Below, piece by piece: positions 26,080 through 35,905 of a stretch of DNA of 64,000 bases. The stretch is taken from NCBI RefSeq assembly GCF_000379765.1, contig NZ_KB903449.1, positions 35,655 to 99,654 on the forward strand, in the 5' to 3' direction. Within the stretch, counting starts at the first letter, position 1. The number at the start of each line of letters is the position of its first letter. This DNA is from Flexithrix dorotheae DSM 6795. Lineage in GTDB: Bacteria > Bacteroidota > Bacteroidia > Cytophagales > Flammeovirgaceae. Made by a program: the position numbers and the translations under genes. The notes below the pieces were generated by a model that was not told the DNA's origin, searched no databases, and saw nothing but the letters and a program-made list of their open reading frames with translations.

Positions 26080-27204
26080 CTATTCTCCTATAGTGACCTG
26101 TAATTTGCCAAACATTCGCTTGACATCATATTCGTTGACAATATCTCTACTTTCTTCATAACTGCCATTGTAGACTTTATCTCCCACATTAGTAGCTATT
26201 GCAGTTGCTTCATAAACCCCTGGCGTAGCATAAATATAAGACCAGAATTCTACGCCTTCATTGTTAGTAATTGGTATCCCAAACCCTGTATCGAAGTTTC
26301 CATAATAGGTTTGCCCTACTTTTAAGGTTTTAAAATAAACGCCTCCTGAGTAGGACTCGTAAGGAGCAGGACGACTTTCAGAAAAGGAAAAATCAGTCGT
26401 AAGTTTAGTCAGTTTCCACTCTTCAGGGTTTCCATTTTCTGCTACCCATTCCTCATAAAATATACCCAAATCAATGGTTGCTTTAAAATAAGCCGTGTTG
26501 GCTATGGTACTCGGAGTTCCTGTTCCATCCAGATTATTGATGGTGAAAAAATTATCAATATTGGCCAATGCACCTTCAGATAATCCTATCCCATTAAATT
26601 CCGGAAAAAAATAAACATTAGCCAAATCGAATGTATTATTGGGATCCAATCTCATGTTTATGGTAATCGTTCTGCTATCGGTTTCATCATCAGCATTACC
26701 CAAAATATTCTCCGGAGTGATTACCATGTTTGCCTGGCTACCCGCATTCACATTAATTTTATAGGCATAAGTAACCTGATCCTTATCATCAATGGGCTCA
26801 GCAATTACTCCCTCAAAAGTTAAAGCATTGGGTGATTTTTGTTCAGCTACAGCCCTTCTGAAATCGATGTCAAATTGGGTATGAGAAGAGCGAACTGGCC
26901 TGTAAATAATTTCATCAGAATTTGTGCCTACCATATTGAGCGCACTTTTATCAAAATCATGATTTTCGTCACCGGGAAAGATTGAAAGCAACTCTGCTTC
27001 ATGATTTATCCGAAAAACCACACAATCTCCTGCCAAAATAATTCCATTGGAAGGAATCCATTGCCCTCCTTCAATTCTATACACCTGATCGATATTTAAA
27101 CTTGCCGATGGTTCTATAGCTTCATCTTCCCTACATGACCCCAGACATAGTCCAAGTGCCAAGATCAGCCACCACAATTTTATATTTTTAGTTATATTTT
27201 CCAT
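26080..27204 (-). CDS. Surface lipoprotein in SusE position, putative glycan-binding
   Basis: 374 residues with lipoprotein signal 'LILALGLCLGSCREDE'. The body is predicted all-beta: 'YRIEGGQWIPSNGIILAGDCVVFRINHEAELLSIFPGDENHDFD' near the N-terminus, a middle segment rich in 'TFDLANVYFFPEFNGIGLS', and a C-terminal 'GVYEATAIATNVGDKVYNGSY' immunoglobulin-like strand pattern. The N-terminal block resembles DUF5017-type domains of SusE/SusF-like proteins, but I cannot confirm that. As third gene of a susC-susD-X operon, it probably adds surface glycan-binding capacity. It starts 33 bases after the susD stop and is followed by a strong terminator, making it the last gene of the operon. Confidence 0.7.
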   Translation of the reverse strand: MENITKNIKLWWLILALGLCLGSCREDEAIEPSASLNIDQVYRIEGGQWIPSNGIILAGDCVVFRINHEAELLSIFPGDENHDFDKSALNMVGTNSDEIIYRPVRSSHTQFDIDFRRAVAEQKSPNALTFEGVIAEPIDDKDQVTYAYKINVNAGSQANMVITPENILGNADDETDSRTITINMRLDPNNTFDLANVYFFPEFNGIGLSEGALANIDNFFTINNLDGTGTPSTIANTAYFKATIDLGIFYEEWVAENGNPEEWKLTKLTTDFSFSESRPAPYESYSGGVYFKTLKVGQTYYGNFDTGFGIPITNNEGVEFWSYIYATPGVYEATAIATNVGDKVYNGSYEESRDIVNEYDVKRMFGKLQVTIGE

Positions 27205-27237
27205 ATTTATTTAATTTAGTTTTTAAACCATATCTAA

Positions 27238-29202
27238 TTAATAACCAGGATTTTGACTGAGTTTTGGATTGGCATCCAGCTGACCCTGGGGAATTGGCAA
27301 CAGGTATCCCCTGCTTTGAAAAGTAGGTGCATTCCTGGCAATGGTTTCAATTTGACCTTCAGTTCCGGCAGGATTTTGTGCATTAAAATTTCCCGCATAA
27401 AATCGAGGAGTCATATTTAGAGGTGCTGATGGATAATCGGCATTTGTATAAACAGCGGCTGCTTCCGAAGCTTCCACAAACTTATCTCTCCTGACAAGAT
27501 CAAACCACCTTGAATTCATCTCACCCACCAATTCTTTTGCACGCTCATAAAGAATTTCATTTCTAAATGCCGCCTGTTCACTTCCATAATTTCTAACAGG
27601 CAAACACGAAGCACAATTCAGGGTAATGTCTGTTCCACTATTGTCCTGACCATAAAAACCGGGCTTCCAGTCGGGCACAGCTTCAGAAGTGGTTTTAACT
27701 GGCAATCCTGCATCATAATCATGTACTACTCTACCCTCCGCTGAATTTCTGGCTCTGGCTCTTACCAAATTAACAGCATCCCACGCAGAGGCACTATTAA
27801 CATCGAAGCTTCCTTCCAGGTCCGCAACAGTTCTATCTCCGGTTGGAGTATAAGTGCCTGGCCCACCATTTACTTCATTATAGGCTTCGGCAAACATTAA
27901 GTAAACATCAGCCATACGGATTACCTGTAAATCAATTCCCCTCAGGCCGGAAAGGTAGCCATTTGGTACAGGATAAAGACGATATTTGGCCAGAAATAAT
28001 CTTCCTTCCCGGCCATTTGTTCTCCTTCTTACATTCTCCCATTTGACTGAATCTACATTTCCTGAGCCATCATCTACTTCAGATAACCTCACATATTGCA
28101 GGTATTCTGGTGCATATAAACTTGCTTCCTGACCCAAACCATTTACAAAAGTACCATTGGAAATTCCCCCTCTGATATTTGTCCAGTACATCCTAACCGA
28201 ATCCCCCGGATCCCAGATATGATAATTGTATCTGGACATTCTGTGTGTTCCTCCCGTGGTTCCTCCAAAATCCTGAGTGTTATCCTCAAGCCCGGGAATC
28301 CCATTCCATTCATCTCCCAGTTTAATGTCGGTAGCATCCACTGCTGGGCTGGATTTAAGCTTCCATAACCCTTCCCTTTGAATTAATTCGGCATTGGGAT
28401 GAAAAATATCCGGGAAATACCCATTTAAATTGAATCGCTTTGCCCCAATTACTTCCTTGCATAAAGCCAACACCTTTTGAAAATCTTCCGGCATATCATA
28501 TTGGCTGCCACGGGCTAAATAAACCCTCGCCAGTAATGCTTTTCCCGCATCCCGGTTAATTCTACCCGCTTCATAAGAAGCTTCTCCAGGACCACCTTCA
28601 GGTAGCTGAGAAACAAACTCCTCCATGTCGCTGATAATTTGGTTGTAAACTTCTGTAATGGGGGCATTAGGAACAAATATCTGATCCGTATCTTCAAGAT
28701 CTCTTATTTCATCAATTACTAATGGCACATTCCCCCAAAGCCTTACCAGATCGAAATACATCAGCGCCCGGATCACTATCAACTCTGCAAGATATTCCGC
28801 TTTTTTGTTTTCCGAAAATTCTCCTTCATTTATATCTGAGATTCGGTTAAAGGCAAGATTAGTAACCGCAATCACCTGATATCTCGCCAACCAGAAATCC
28901 TGTAATCTTCCCAGACCTGCATTGTAATTTAACTGGGAAATTTGACGAGCATCCCCATTACCCCGATTGGAGAAACGCATGTCATGTCCAAAATTCACTC
29001 CCCACTCATCTCCCCAAACCATGGAACTTCCCAGAAGGTCATAAGCGCCATAAACCGCTTTTTCAGCATCAGCAGCAGTTTTAAAAGACTGGGAAATCTC
29101 CAGATTCCCATTAATTTCTTCCTGAAGAAAATCATCACTACATGATGTGATCATCCAGAATGTGAGTAATATTAATATTGTTAATTTTTTCATATTTGTC
29201 AT
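27238..29202 (-). CDS. SusD-family glycan-binding lipoprotein (second pair)
   Basis: 654 residues, longer than the first SusD by about 145, mainly through an insertion around 'VDATDIKLGDEWNGIPGLEDNTQDFGGTTGGTHRMSR'. The lipoprotein signal is 'LTFWMITSCSDDFLQEEINGN'. Typical blocks are 'TAADAEKAVYGAYDLLGSSMVWGDEWG', 'ELIVIRALMYFDLVRLWGNVPLV', 'NRDAGKALLARVYLARG', 'ILYERAKELVGEMNSRWFDLVRRDKF' and the C-terminal 'GYLLPIPQGQLDANPKLSQNPGY'. Translation could start at 29202 or at the second Met (29193). The gene lies 40 bases after the susC stop and is co-transcribed with it. The size difference and weak similarity to the first SusD suggest the two pairs bind different glycans or different parts of the same one. 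Confidence 0.95.
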   Translation of the reverse strand: MTNMKKLTILILLTFWMITSCSDDFLQEEINGNLEISQSFKTAADAEKAVYGAYDLLGSSMVWGDEWGVNFGHDMRFSNRGNGDARQISQLNYNAGLGRLQDFWLARYQVIAVTNLAFNRISDINEGEFSENKKAEYLAELIVIRALMYFDLVRLWGNVPLVIDEIRDLEDTDQIFVPNAPITEVYNQIISDMEEFVSQLPEGGPGEASYEAGRINRDAGKALLARVYLARGSQYDMPEDFQKVLALCKEVIGAKRFNLNGYFPDIFHPNAELIQREGLWKLKSSPAVDATDIKLGDEWNGIPGLEDNTQDFGGTTGGTHRMSRYNYHIWDPGDSVRMYWTNIRGGISNGTFVNGLGQEASLYAPEYLQYVRLSEVDDGSGNVDSVKWENVRRRTNGREGRLFLAKYRLYPVPNGYLSGLRGIDLQVIRMADVYLMFAEAYNEVNGGPGTYTPTGDRTVADLEGSFDVNSASAWDAVNLVRARARNSAEGRVVHDYDAGLPVKTTSEAVPDWKPGFYGQDNSGTDITLNCASCLPVRNYGSEQAAFRNEILYERAKELVGEMNSRWFDLVRRDKFVEASEAAAVYTNADYPSAPLNMTPRFYAGNFNAQNPAGTEGQIETIARNAPTFQSRGYLLPIPQGQLDANPKLSQNPGY

Positions 29203-29242
29203 ATTTAAATTTTACCAGTTTTATTGGAGGAGCAATTCCATA

Positions 29243-32200
29243 TTAGAAGCCCAGGTTAATGGAAAACTGCACATTTCTTTGATAAGGGTAAACTCCATTA
29301 TCCAAACCCGGAGCCACTTTTACAGTAGTATTGTCCTGGTTATTTTGCACCGCATTTATCTCTGGATCCATCCATGAATATTTGGTAATGGTGAAAACAT
29401 TATTGGTCGTTACTGCTATTCTGGCACTTCGCATTTTTAGTTTAGAAGCAAAATCAGGACTTAGCGTATACCCCAACTGAAGTGTCTGAAGTCGGAAAAA
29501 AGAACCCGATTCAACAAAAACACTACTGGTTTGTTTTTCCCAGCCAGCTGCTCCCTGGTAATTAGAAGCTAAATATTCTCCGAAAGGATTATCATCTTTA
29601 TAAGCTGAATTCCAGGCACTTGTTTGGATGTTATCATTACTGACTACAGATGTGGACTTGGGAATATTGGAATTGATAATATCATTCCCGGCACTCCATC
29701 TGAAAAATCCATATAAATCGAATCCTTTCCAGCTAAAAGTGTTTTCAAAACCACCGTAAAAATTGGGTACCGTTACGGCAATAGTCGTTTTATCACGAAG
29801 GGTTTTATCAATAATTCCGTCACCATCCAGGTCCACAAAATAAGGGTGTCCTAAAAAAGAGTTGGGATCAACAGTATGGATTTCCTCATTGTTAATGGCA
29901 CTTACATCTCCGGATTCTGAAACCCTAACACCAGAATTTAAAAATTCGGCCCAGGTATTATACACCCCATCTATCACAGGGCCATACCACTCTCCTACTC
30001 CACCTCCAACTACCATCCTGACATCATTGGTCCCGTCAGATGCTCGTCTGTTAAAAAATCTTTCGTACAGTCCCTGCCCAAGATCCTTAATTTCTGTACT
30101 AATTAAAGTTCCGTTAATTCCGGCTCTCCATTTGAAATCTCCTGCTCTTACAATGTCTCCATGTATGCCCAATTCCAGGCCTCTGTTGGCCAAAGAGCCC
30201 TGATTCTGCCATACTTCATTAAACCCGGTTGTACCCGGCAAAGTAATATTCAACAACATGTCTTTCGTTGACTTATTGAAATAATCAAAGGTCATATCGA
30301 ATCGCTCATTGAAGAAGTTCATGTCAAAACCCACATTGAATTGAATCACTGTTTCCCAGGTCAGATTTGGATTTGGAAGTTGTGTAGGCCATCGGGAGAC
30401 TTTGGCTTCTTCTCCATCTCCTGCGGCAATTAAATCCTGATTCATGATTCCCAGCGTAAGTCCGGAAGGCACCTGATCATTTCCTACAATACCATAACTT
30501 CCCCTTATTTTAAGGAAATCCAGCCAATTGGCATTTTGCATAAAACTTTCTTCAGACATTACCCAGCCTAAAGCCAAACCGCCAAAGTTTCCACCTGCAT
30601 TACCATTGGAGAATTTAGAAGAATAATCTAACCTGTAATTACCTGTAATCAGATAGCGATCTTTAAATGCATAGGTTGCCCGCCCCAAATAAGAATTCAT
30701 GGAAAAATTCCTGTCGAATAAATCGGAATATCCCTGGCCGGCATCAATCGCCTGCCCAAAACTGTAACTGTAGATTCCCTGGGTATCATCCACCAGATCT
30801 GTAGTCCCTGAAACTGATCTCTTGATATCATTTTTCTTAGCTTCAAACACTGCAGTCACATTAATCCTGTGATTGTCATTTATTCTTTTATTATAATACA
30901 ACCTCGATTCATAAGTCCAGAATCGTCCTCTGTCATGTTGAAATAAAATTCTGCCATTTACCCCCCTGGCCTGATTGGAGTTATTGGAATAGAATCTTTT
31001 GTCTTCAAAATCTGTGTTGGTAGTGGCCAGTCCATTGTACCATCCCAGGCCTTCAATTGGCAACTTTAAGTCCATGAATAACAAACCTCTGTTCACCGAC
31101 TCATTTTTTTCTACATCCAGTTCCGTAAGAAAATTTAAAGGATTATCCCGGGAAGCTTCCTCTCGTTCAGATTCAGTAGGCTCCAAATCAGGATTTTCAT
31201 TTATATCATCAAAAAAATCCTGGGGATTTGCCCTAACAGGAAGGAAAGGATCCGTATAAAGTACCCGGTTAAAAACCCCTCCATTACCACCATCACGGCT
31301 TAGCCCCAGGGTTTTGGCCGAGCTGGTACTCACATTAAGTCCAATTTTAAGCTTTTTATTAAACATATCCTGGGTGATATTCAACCGGGAGGTCAGCCTT
31401 TCATATCCGGAATTTTTTACAATACCATCAATATCATTGTAACCCACTGACACATTGTATGAGGTGTTATCTGAACCTCCTCCTAAACTCAGATAGGCCT
31501 GCTGTTCTACCGCTGTTTGCAGTAATTGGTCTTCCCATGGTTGAATTCTAGGATCATTCCAGATTTCATCCCGAACAATCAAATCCCAAATAGAAGTCTG
31601 ACTTACCCCGTCTATCGCATTTTGTCGGATGGCATTGAACTGGCTTCTTCTGGCATATTCTTCTGCTGAAAGGAAATTCACTTTGTTGGCAGTTTCAGCC
31701 AACCCCATTCTGTAACTTACATCCAAACTAGGTGCTCCTTTTCCTCTCTTTGTGGTAATAATAACCACACCATTAGCCCCCTGAGAACCATAAACTGATG
31801 TTGCGGAAGCATCCTTCAAAATCTCTAGACTTTCAATATCATTTGGATTTATGGAATTGAAGGGGTTCTGGTCAGGATCGTCCGATGGTGGAATTTGAAC
31901 TCCATCAATTACGAATAAAGGAGAACTTCCTGAGGTTAAGGATCCATTCCCTCTGATTTTAACGGTCACTCCCCCTCCTGGAGAACCATCGTTTGAAATG
32001 ATATTAACACCGGAAACCCTTCCTTGCAAAGCCTGGGTAACGGTGGTTGCCTGAGAGCGTTCTACTCCCTCTTTATCAAAAGTTGCAACGGCTCCGGTTA
32101 AATCCTTTTTAGAGGAGGTTCCATAACCTACTACAATAATTTCCTCTAGTTGAGAAACATCCGATTCCAAAGCCACATTTATAACTGACTGATTGCCAAT

Positions 32201-32455
32201 GCTAACTTCCTGTGTTTTAAAACCAATGTAGCTAAAAACCAAAGCACCCTCTACAGGAACGCTTAAGGTAAAATTTCCATCGATGTCTGTTGTAGTGCCA
32301 TTGCTGGTTCCTTTAATCACAATACTCACCCCCGGCAATGGCTCGCCATCTCCGGAAGAAGTAACTATTCCCTTAATGGTGCTATCCTGGGAGTAGGCTA
32401 AAATACTACTGATTGCCAGCATAATCAGGGTAGTAAAAACTTTCTTCATCTTCAT
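29243..32455 (-). CDS. SusC-family TonB-dependent oligosaccharide transporter
   Basis: 1070 residues, full length. A signal peptide (to 'SSILAYSQDS') precedes a carboxypeptidase-regulatory-like domain ('TIKGIVTSSGDGEPLPGVSIVIKG...TDIDGNFTLSV'). The connector 'EEIIVVGYGTSSKKDLTGAVATF' is the SusC/RagA signature. The plug follows ('VTQALQGRVSGVNIIS', 'SPLFVIDGVQIPP', 'ESLEILKDASATSVYGSQGANGVVIITTKRG') and then the 22-strand barrel, ending 'NVQFSINLGF'. It imports glycan fragments and pairs with the SusD encoded next. It is the first gene of the operon; about 545 non-coding bases separate it from the divergent sulfatase operon, so a shared regulatory region is likely. No adjacent anti-sigma factor is present, consistent with control by the HTCS. 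Confidence 0.97.
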   Translation of the reverse strand: MKMKKVFTTLIMLAISSILAYSQDSTIKGIVTSSGDGEPLPGVSIVIKGTSNGTTTDIDGNFTLSVPVEGALVFSYIGFKTQEVSIGNQSVINVALESDVSQLEEIIVVGYGTSSKKDLTGAVATFDKEGVERSQATTVTQALQGRVSGVNIISNDGSPGGGVTVKIRGNGSLTSGSSPLFVIDGVQIPPSDDPDQNPFNSINPNDIESLEILKDASATSVYGSQGANGVVIITTKRGKGAPSLDVSYRMGLAETANKVNFLSAEEYARRSQFNAIRQNAIDGVSQTSIWDLIVRDEIWNDPRIQPWEDQLLQTAVEQQAYLSLGGGSDNTSYNVSVGYNDIDGIVKNSGYERLTSRLNITQDMFNKKLKIGLNVSTSSAKTLGLSRDGGNGGVFNRVLYTDPFLPVRANPQDFFDDINENPDLEPTESEREEASRDNPLNFLTELDVEKNESVNRGLLFMDLKLPIEGLGWYNGLATTNTDFEDKRFYSNNSNQARGVNGRILFQHDRGRFWTYESRLYYNKRINDNHRINVTAVFEAKKNDIKRSVSGTTDLVDDTQGIYSYSFGQAIDAGQGYSDLFDRNFSMNSYLGRATYAFKDRYLITGNYRLDYSSKFSNGNAGGNFGGLALGWVMSEESFMQNANWLDFLKIRGSYGIVGNDQVPSGLTLGIMNQDLIAAGDGEEAKVSRWPTQLPNPNLTWETVIQFNVGFDMNFFNERFDMTFDYFNKSTKDMLLNITLPGTTGFNEVWQNQGSLANRGLELGIHGDIVRAGDFKWRAGINGTLISTEIKDLGQGLYERFFNRRASDGTNDVRMVVGGGVGEWYGPVIDGVYNTWAEFLNSGVRVSESGDVSAINNEEIHTVDPNSFLGHPYFVDLDGDGIIDKTLRDKTTIAVTVPNFYGGFENTFSWKGFDLYGFFRWSAGNDIINSNIPKSTSVVSNDNIQTSAWNSAYKDDNPFGEYLASNYQGAAGWEKQTSSVFVESGSFFRLQTLQLGYTLSPDFASKLKMRSARIAVTTNNVFTITKYSWMDPEINAVQNNQDNTTVKVAPGLDNGVYPYQRNVQFSINLGF

Positions 32456-33000
32456 AATTTTTAATTTAAATAAAACATTAAAAAAATCTTTAAGTGAAAC
32501 ATTTAAGGCTTCGCTGAAAGAAGACCTAGTTCCAAAGGCATTAAATAAGCAACAGGAGTTAAGCGCTAATAATCAGCTGGTTAACCCACTGATACACCTC
32601 ATGTATTTCCTTAGGACTGACCTTCTGCTAGTCTCACTTGTTAGTCATGCGTATTTTCATTCAACTAATTTAGAATGAAGAAATCAACTCCTTATGCTCA
32701 ATTGGATTTTAAAAATGCTGGATTGTCCTTTAGTGAAAAAGTGCCCTCAAAGAAGGAAAACCTAGTTTTTATTATAAAAGAATACTTTAAGCAAAGGTCT
32801 CGGGGAAATTGGAATAAACTCCTTTCTTTAGGTAATAAGAGGGCTTAAATGGCCAGTATTATCCACAAATTTTGCTCAATTATGCTAACCTTTTGCTTTT
32901 TATTACTAAATATGATTTACCCTTTTTTAATTAAATTACCTTTTCTCAAATTTGGATTTAGCCTTTAATTCATCCTTAAAAATTACCAAACTCATATTTT
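32456..33000. other. Divergent regulatory region between second susC and the sulfatase operon
   Basis: 545 bases separating divergently transcribed operons; it must hold both promoters and probably HTCS binding sites. I could not pick a convincing TTTG/TAnnTTTG pair. A 57-codon open frame (32675-32848, plus strand) is present, but nothing identifies it as a gene. Confidence 0.5.
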
Positions 33001-34506
33001 ATGTCCAGAACCATTTTTTTGTTTTTCCTTTTTTTCACCCTTGTTTCTTTTAAAACTTTAGCCCAAAAAGAAAAACTAAATGTTTTATTGATTTTGGTAG
33101 ACGACCTTAAGCCAAGTCTTGGGATTTATGGAGACACTGTGGTGAAAAGTCCTAACCTCGATCGGCTTGGAGAAATGGGTGTACGTTTTGAAAATGCTTA
33201 TTGTAATCAGGCTGTTTGCATGGCTTCAAGGTATAATTTATTGCTCGGTTCAAGGTCAACCAGTACTGGCTTTTACAATTTTGGGTTGGAATTCAGAGCT
33301 GTTTACCCAAATGCCACTACACTACCACAACATTTTAAAAACAACGGATATCAGGTGGAGTCCATGGGAAAAGTATTTCATATTGGGCATGGCAATGACA
33401 ATGATGAGGCTTCATGGAGTATCCCACATCATAAGGATAAAGTTATTGAATATTTATTGCCTGAAAGCACAAATAGAAAGCTGACCAGGGAAGAAGCCTT
33501 TTTTACCAATGCCAGAAAGTATAACAAAAACCTTCCTCCAAATAAGGAGTTGGAAAGAGGAGCCGCCTGGGAAGCTCCAGATGTATTGGATGAAGCCTAC
33601 GCAGATGGAAGAGTGGCCAGCCATGCAATTGAAAGATTAAGGAAACTATCCAAAGATTCAAGCAAACCTTTTTTCATGGCTGTGGGATTTGTACGCCCCC
33701 ATCTTCCTTTTTCCGCACCAAAAAAATACTGGGATTATTATGATCCTGAAAAACTACCGCTGCCAGAATTTGAGGAGGACCCTGAAGGAACTCCAAAATG
33801 GGCAGTTAAAAAAGGTGGGGAAATTTGCCAGTTTAAGCCCGTTCCTGAAAACAATTCCCCTTTTTCAGAAGAACTTAAGCGAAACCTCATCCATGGATAT
33901 TATGCCAGCATAAGCTATATGGATGCGCAGGTAGGGAGAGTTATTGAAGAATTAAAAAGATTGAATCTGGACAAAAATACCATTATTGTGCTTTGGGGGG
34001 ATCACGGCTGGCATTTGGGTGATCACGGGTCATGGACTAAGCATTCCAACTTTGAGCAGGCCACCAGAATTCCGGTTTTCATTTACGCTCCAGGAGTCAC
34101 CCAACCAAAAAGCATTTCCGGACAACTCTTCGAAACAGTAGATATTTATCCTACACTTTCCGCTTTAGCAGGCTTTGACCTTCCTGATTGTCCACAACCA
34201 ATTGACGGGATGAATATGCTTCCTGTTTTAAAAAATCCTCAATTAAGGATCCGTAATCATGCGTACCATGCCTACCCTAAAAATAGAAATCAATTGGTAG
34301 GATGTGCCATTAGAACTGACCGGTACAGAATGGTGGAATGGACTGATGTGTATAATCCCAAAACAGAAAAAGTTTATGAACTATACGATTACCAAGAAGA
34401 TCCACTTGAAACTAAAAACTATGCAAAAGAAAAACCTGACATAATTGCAGAATTAAAAACTATACTTGGAACTCATCCTCCCGCAAAAGCACCAATCAAA
34501 AAATGA
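33001..34506 (+). CDS. Secreted S1-type sulfatase with C-M-A-S-R active site
   Basis: 501 residues with a signal peptide ending 'SFKTLAQKEK'. 'VLLILVDDLKPSLGIYGD' gives the first metal ligands. The active-site signature reads C-M-A-S-R with Cys73, so the usual proline at position three is alanine. The C-x-[PA]-S-R rule still holds, so conversion to formylglycine is expected. 'SMGKVFHIGHGNDNDEASWS', 'AVGFVRPHLPFSAPKKYWDYYDPEKLPLP' and 'IVLWGDHGWHLGDHGSWTKHSNFEQATRIPVFIYAPG' place it in the iduronate-2-sulfatase-like branch. It is the first of four consecutive sulfatase genes; its stop overlaps the next start by four bases (ATGA). Confidence 0.93.
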   Translation: MSRTIFLFFLFFTLVSFKTLAQKEKLNVLLILVDDLKPSLGIYGDTVVKSPNLDRLGEMGVRFENAYCNQAVCMASRYNLLLGSRSTSTGFYNFGLEFRAVYPNATTLPQHFKNNGYQVESMGKVFHIGHGNDNDEASWSIPHHKDKVIEYLLPESTNRKLTREEAFFTNARKYNKNLPPNKELERGAAWEAPDVLDEAYADGRVASHAIERLRKLSKDSSKPFFMAVGFVRPHLPFSAPKKYWDYYDPEKLPLPEFEEDPEGTPKWAVKKGGEICQFKPVPENNSPFSEELKRNLIHGYYASISYMDAQVGRVIEELKRLNLDKNTIIVLWGDHGWHLGDHGSWTKHSNFEQATRIPVFIYAPGVTQPKSISGQLFETVDIYPTLSALAGFDLPDCPQPIDGMNMLPVLKNPQLRIRNHAYHAYPKNRNQLVGCAIRTDRYRMVEWTDVYNPKTEKVYELYDYQEDPLETKNYAKEKPDIIAELKTILGTHPPAKAPIKK

Positions 34507-35897
34507 AAACACCTCTTCTAGTATTAACCTTCCTGTATGCATTTGCTGCATTTGGCCAGGATCAAAAGCTCCCCCATATTATTATTTACTTGGCTGATGA
34601 TCTTGGTGTGAAGGATGCTGGCATTTACGGGGCCGCTGTTGTTCGGACACCAAATATTGATGCGCTGGGAAAGGAGGGAATGGTTTTCGAAAATGCCTTT
34701 GTAGCATCCCCATCCTGTGCGCCAAGTAGGGCTGCTCTGCTTACAGGGCTGATGCCAGCCAAAAATGGCGCTGAAAACAACCATACTTATCCTAAAAGTG
34801 ACGTAGATATTTTAACCAGGAATTTACAACAGAAAGGATATAAAATATTTGCCTTTGGAAAGGTGGCACATGGCAAAATGAATAATGCATGTGGTTTTAA
34901 TTATTATAACAAATCTCAGGTAAATCTGGCCAACAATGTAAAGGAATTTCTAAACCAACAGGAAATTGATGGACCAGTTTGCCTAATGATTGGAGACCGC
35001 AGACCCCATGTATTATGGACAGAAAAGTATTCCTATGACCCAAAAGAGGTAGATTTACCCCCAAATTTTATTGAAACTGAGGAAACCCGAAATCATAGAG
35101 CCCGATACTATTCCGATGTAACCGGATTTGATTCCACTATGGGTGAAATAATGAAATTTACAGCGGATTTACTTGGTTCCAACACACTTTTTCTTTTTTC
35201 CAGTGATCATGGAGCACAATGGCCATTTGGCAAATGGAATTTATATGATGCAGGTATTAGGACTCCTTTAATTGTAAAATGGAAAGATAAAATAAAAGCC
35301 GGTTTTCGTACTTCTGCAATGGTAAGCTGGGTAGATATTTTACCCACCATTTTGGACATTACGAAGAGTAAAATCCCTGATCATATTGATGGGAAATCAT
35401 TTGCCAATGTTTTACTAAATAATAAACCAGATTTCAGAGAGGTGATTTATACCACCCATTCTGGAGATGGAATTTTTAACGTTTATCCCATCAGGAGTAT
35501 ACGCACAAAAAGATATAAGTACATCCGAAATCTCTATCCGGAAAATTATCATACTAACCATTCAGATTTACTCCGAAAAAATGGAGCCGGTGCCTATTGG
35601 AATTCCTGGGATCAGCAAGCAAAAACGAATTCAACTGCGGCTTCGATAATCAGAAAATACTATCAGCGGCCTCCGGAGGAATTTTTTGATTTGGAAAATG
35701 ATCCCGATGAACGAGCTAACTTAATCAGCAATCCAGCCTACCAGAAAGATATTGAATGGATGAAAAATGCCCTTATGGAATGGATGAAAAAACAGGGCGA
35801 TTCACAAACTTTATTTCATTCCCCTTACCTTCTTTCCAAACCAAAACCAAATAAACATACCATAGATAGCTTAAAAAATTTAAAGCAATCCAATTGA
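34503..35897 (+). CDS. Secreted S1-type sulfatase, N-sulfoglucosamine-sulfohydrolase-like
   Basis: 464 residues with a signal peptide (MKTPLLVLTFLYAFAAFGQ). 'IIIYLADDLGVKDAGIYGAAVVRTPNIDALGKEGMVFENAF' and C-A-P-S-R (Cys72) in 'CAPSRAALLTGLMPAKNGAENNH' resemble the heparan N-sulfatase (SGSH) branch. 'LMIGDRRPHVLW', 'FLFSSDHGAQWPFGKWNLYDAGIRTPLIVKWKDKIKAG' and 'FFDLENDPDERANL' follow. Bacterial members of this branch act on various O- and N-sulfates, so aminosugar sulfate is not implied. It starts inside the previous stop codon (ATGA), and the next gene begins only eight bases after its stop (or overlaps it if a TTG start is used), so translation is coupled along the operon. Confidence 0.92.
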   Translation: MKTPLLVLTFLYAFAAFGQDQKLPHIIIYLADDLGVKDAGIYGAAVVRTPNIDALGKEGMVFENAFVASPSCAPSRAALLTGLMPAKNGAENNHTYPKSDVDILTRNLQQKGYKIFAFGKVAHGKMNNACGFNYYNKSQVNLANNVKEFLNQQEIDGPVCLMIGDRRPHVLWTEKYSYDPKEVDLPPNFIETEETRNHRARYYSDVTGFDSTMGEIMKFTADLLGSNTLFLFSSDHGAQWPFGKWNLYDAGIRTPLIVKWKDKIKAGFRTSAMVSWVDILPTILDITKSKIPDHIDGKSFANVLLNNKPDFREVIYTTHSGDGIFNVYPIRSIRTKRYKYIRNLYPENYHTNHSDLLRKNGAGAYWNSWDQQAKTNSTAASIIRKYYQRPPEEFFDLENDPDERANLISNPAYQKDIEWMKNALMEWMKKQGDSQTLFHSPYLLSKPKPNKHTIDSLKNLKQSN

Positions 35898-35905
35898 TAC
35901 GATGC

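Noticed and set aside
32675..32848. 57-codon plus-strand frame in the divergent region before the sulfatase operon
   Set aside because: No recognisable motif, signal or context; the region is expected to hold two promoters.
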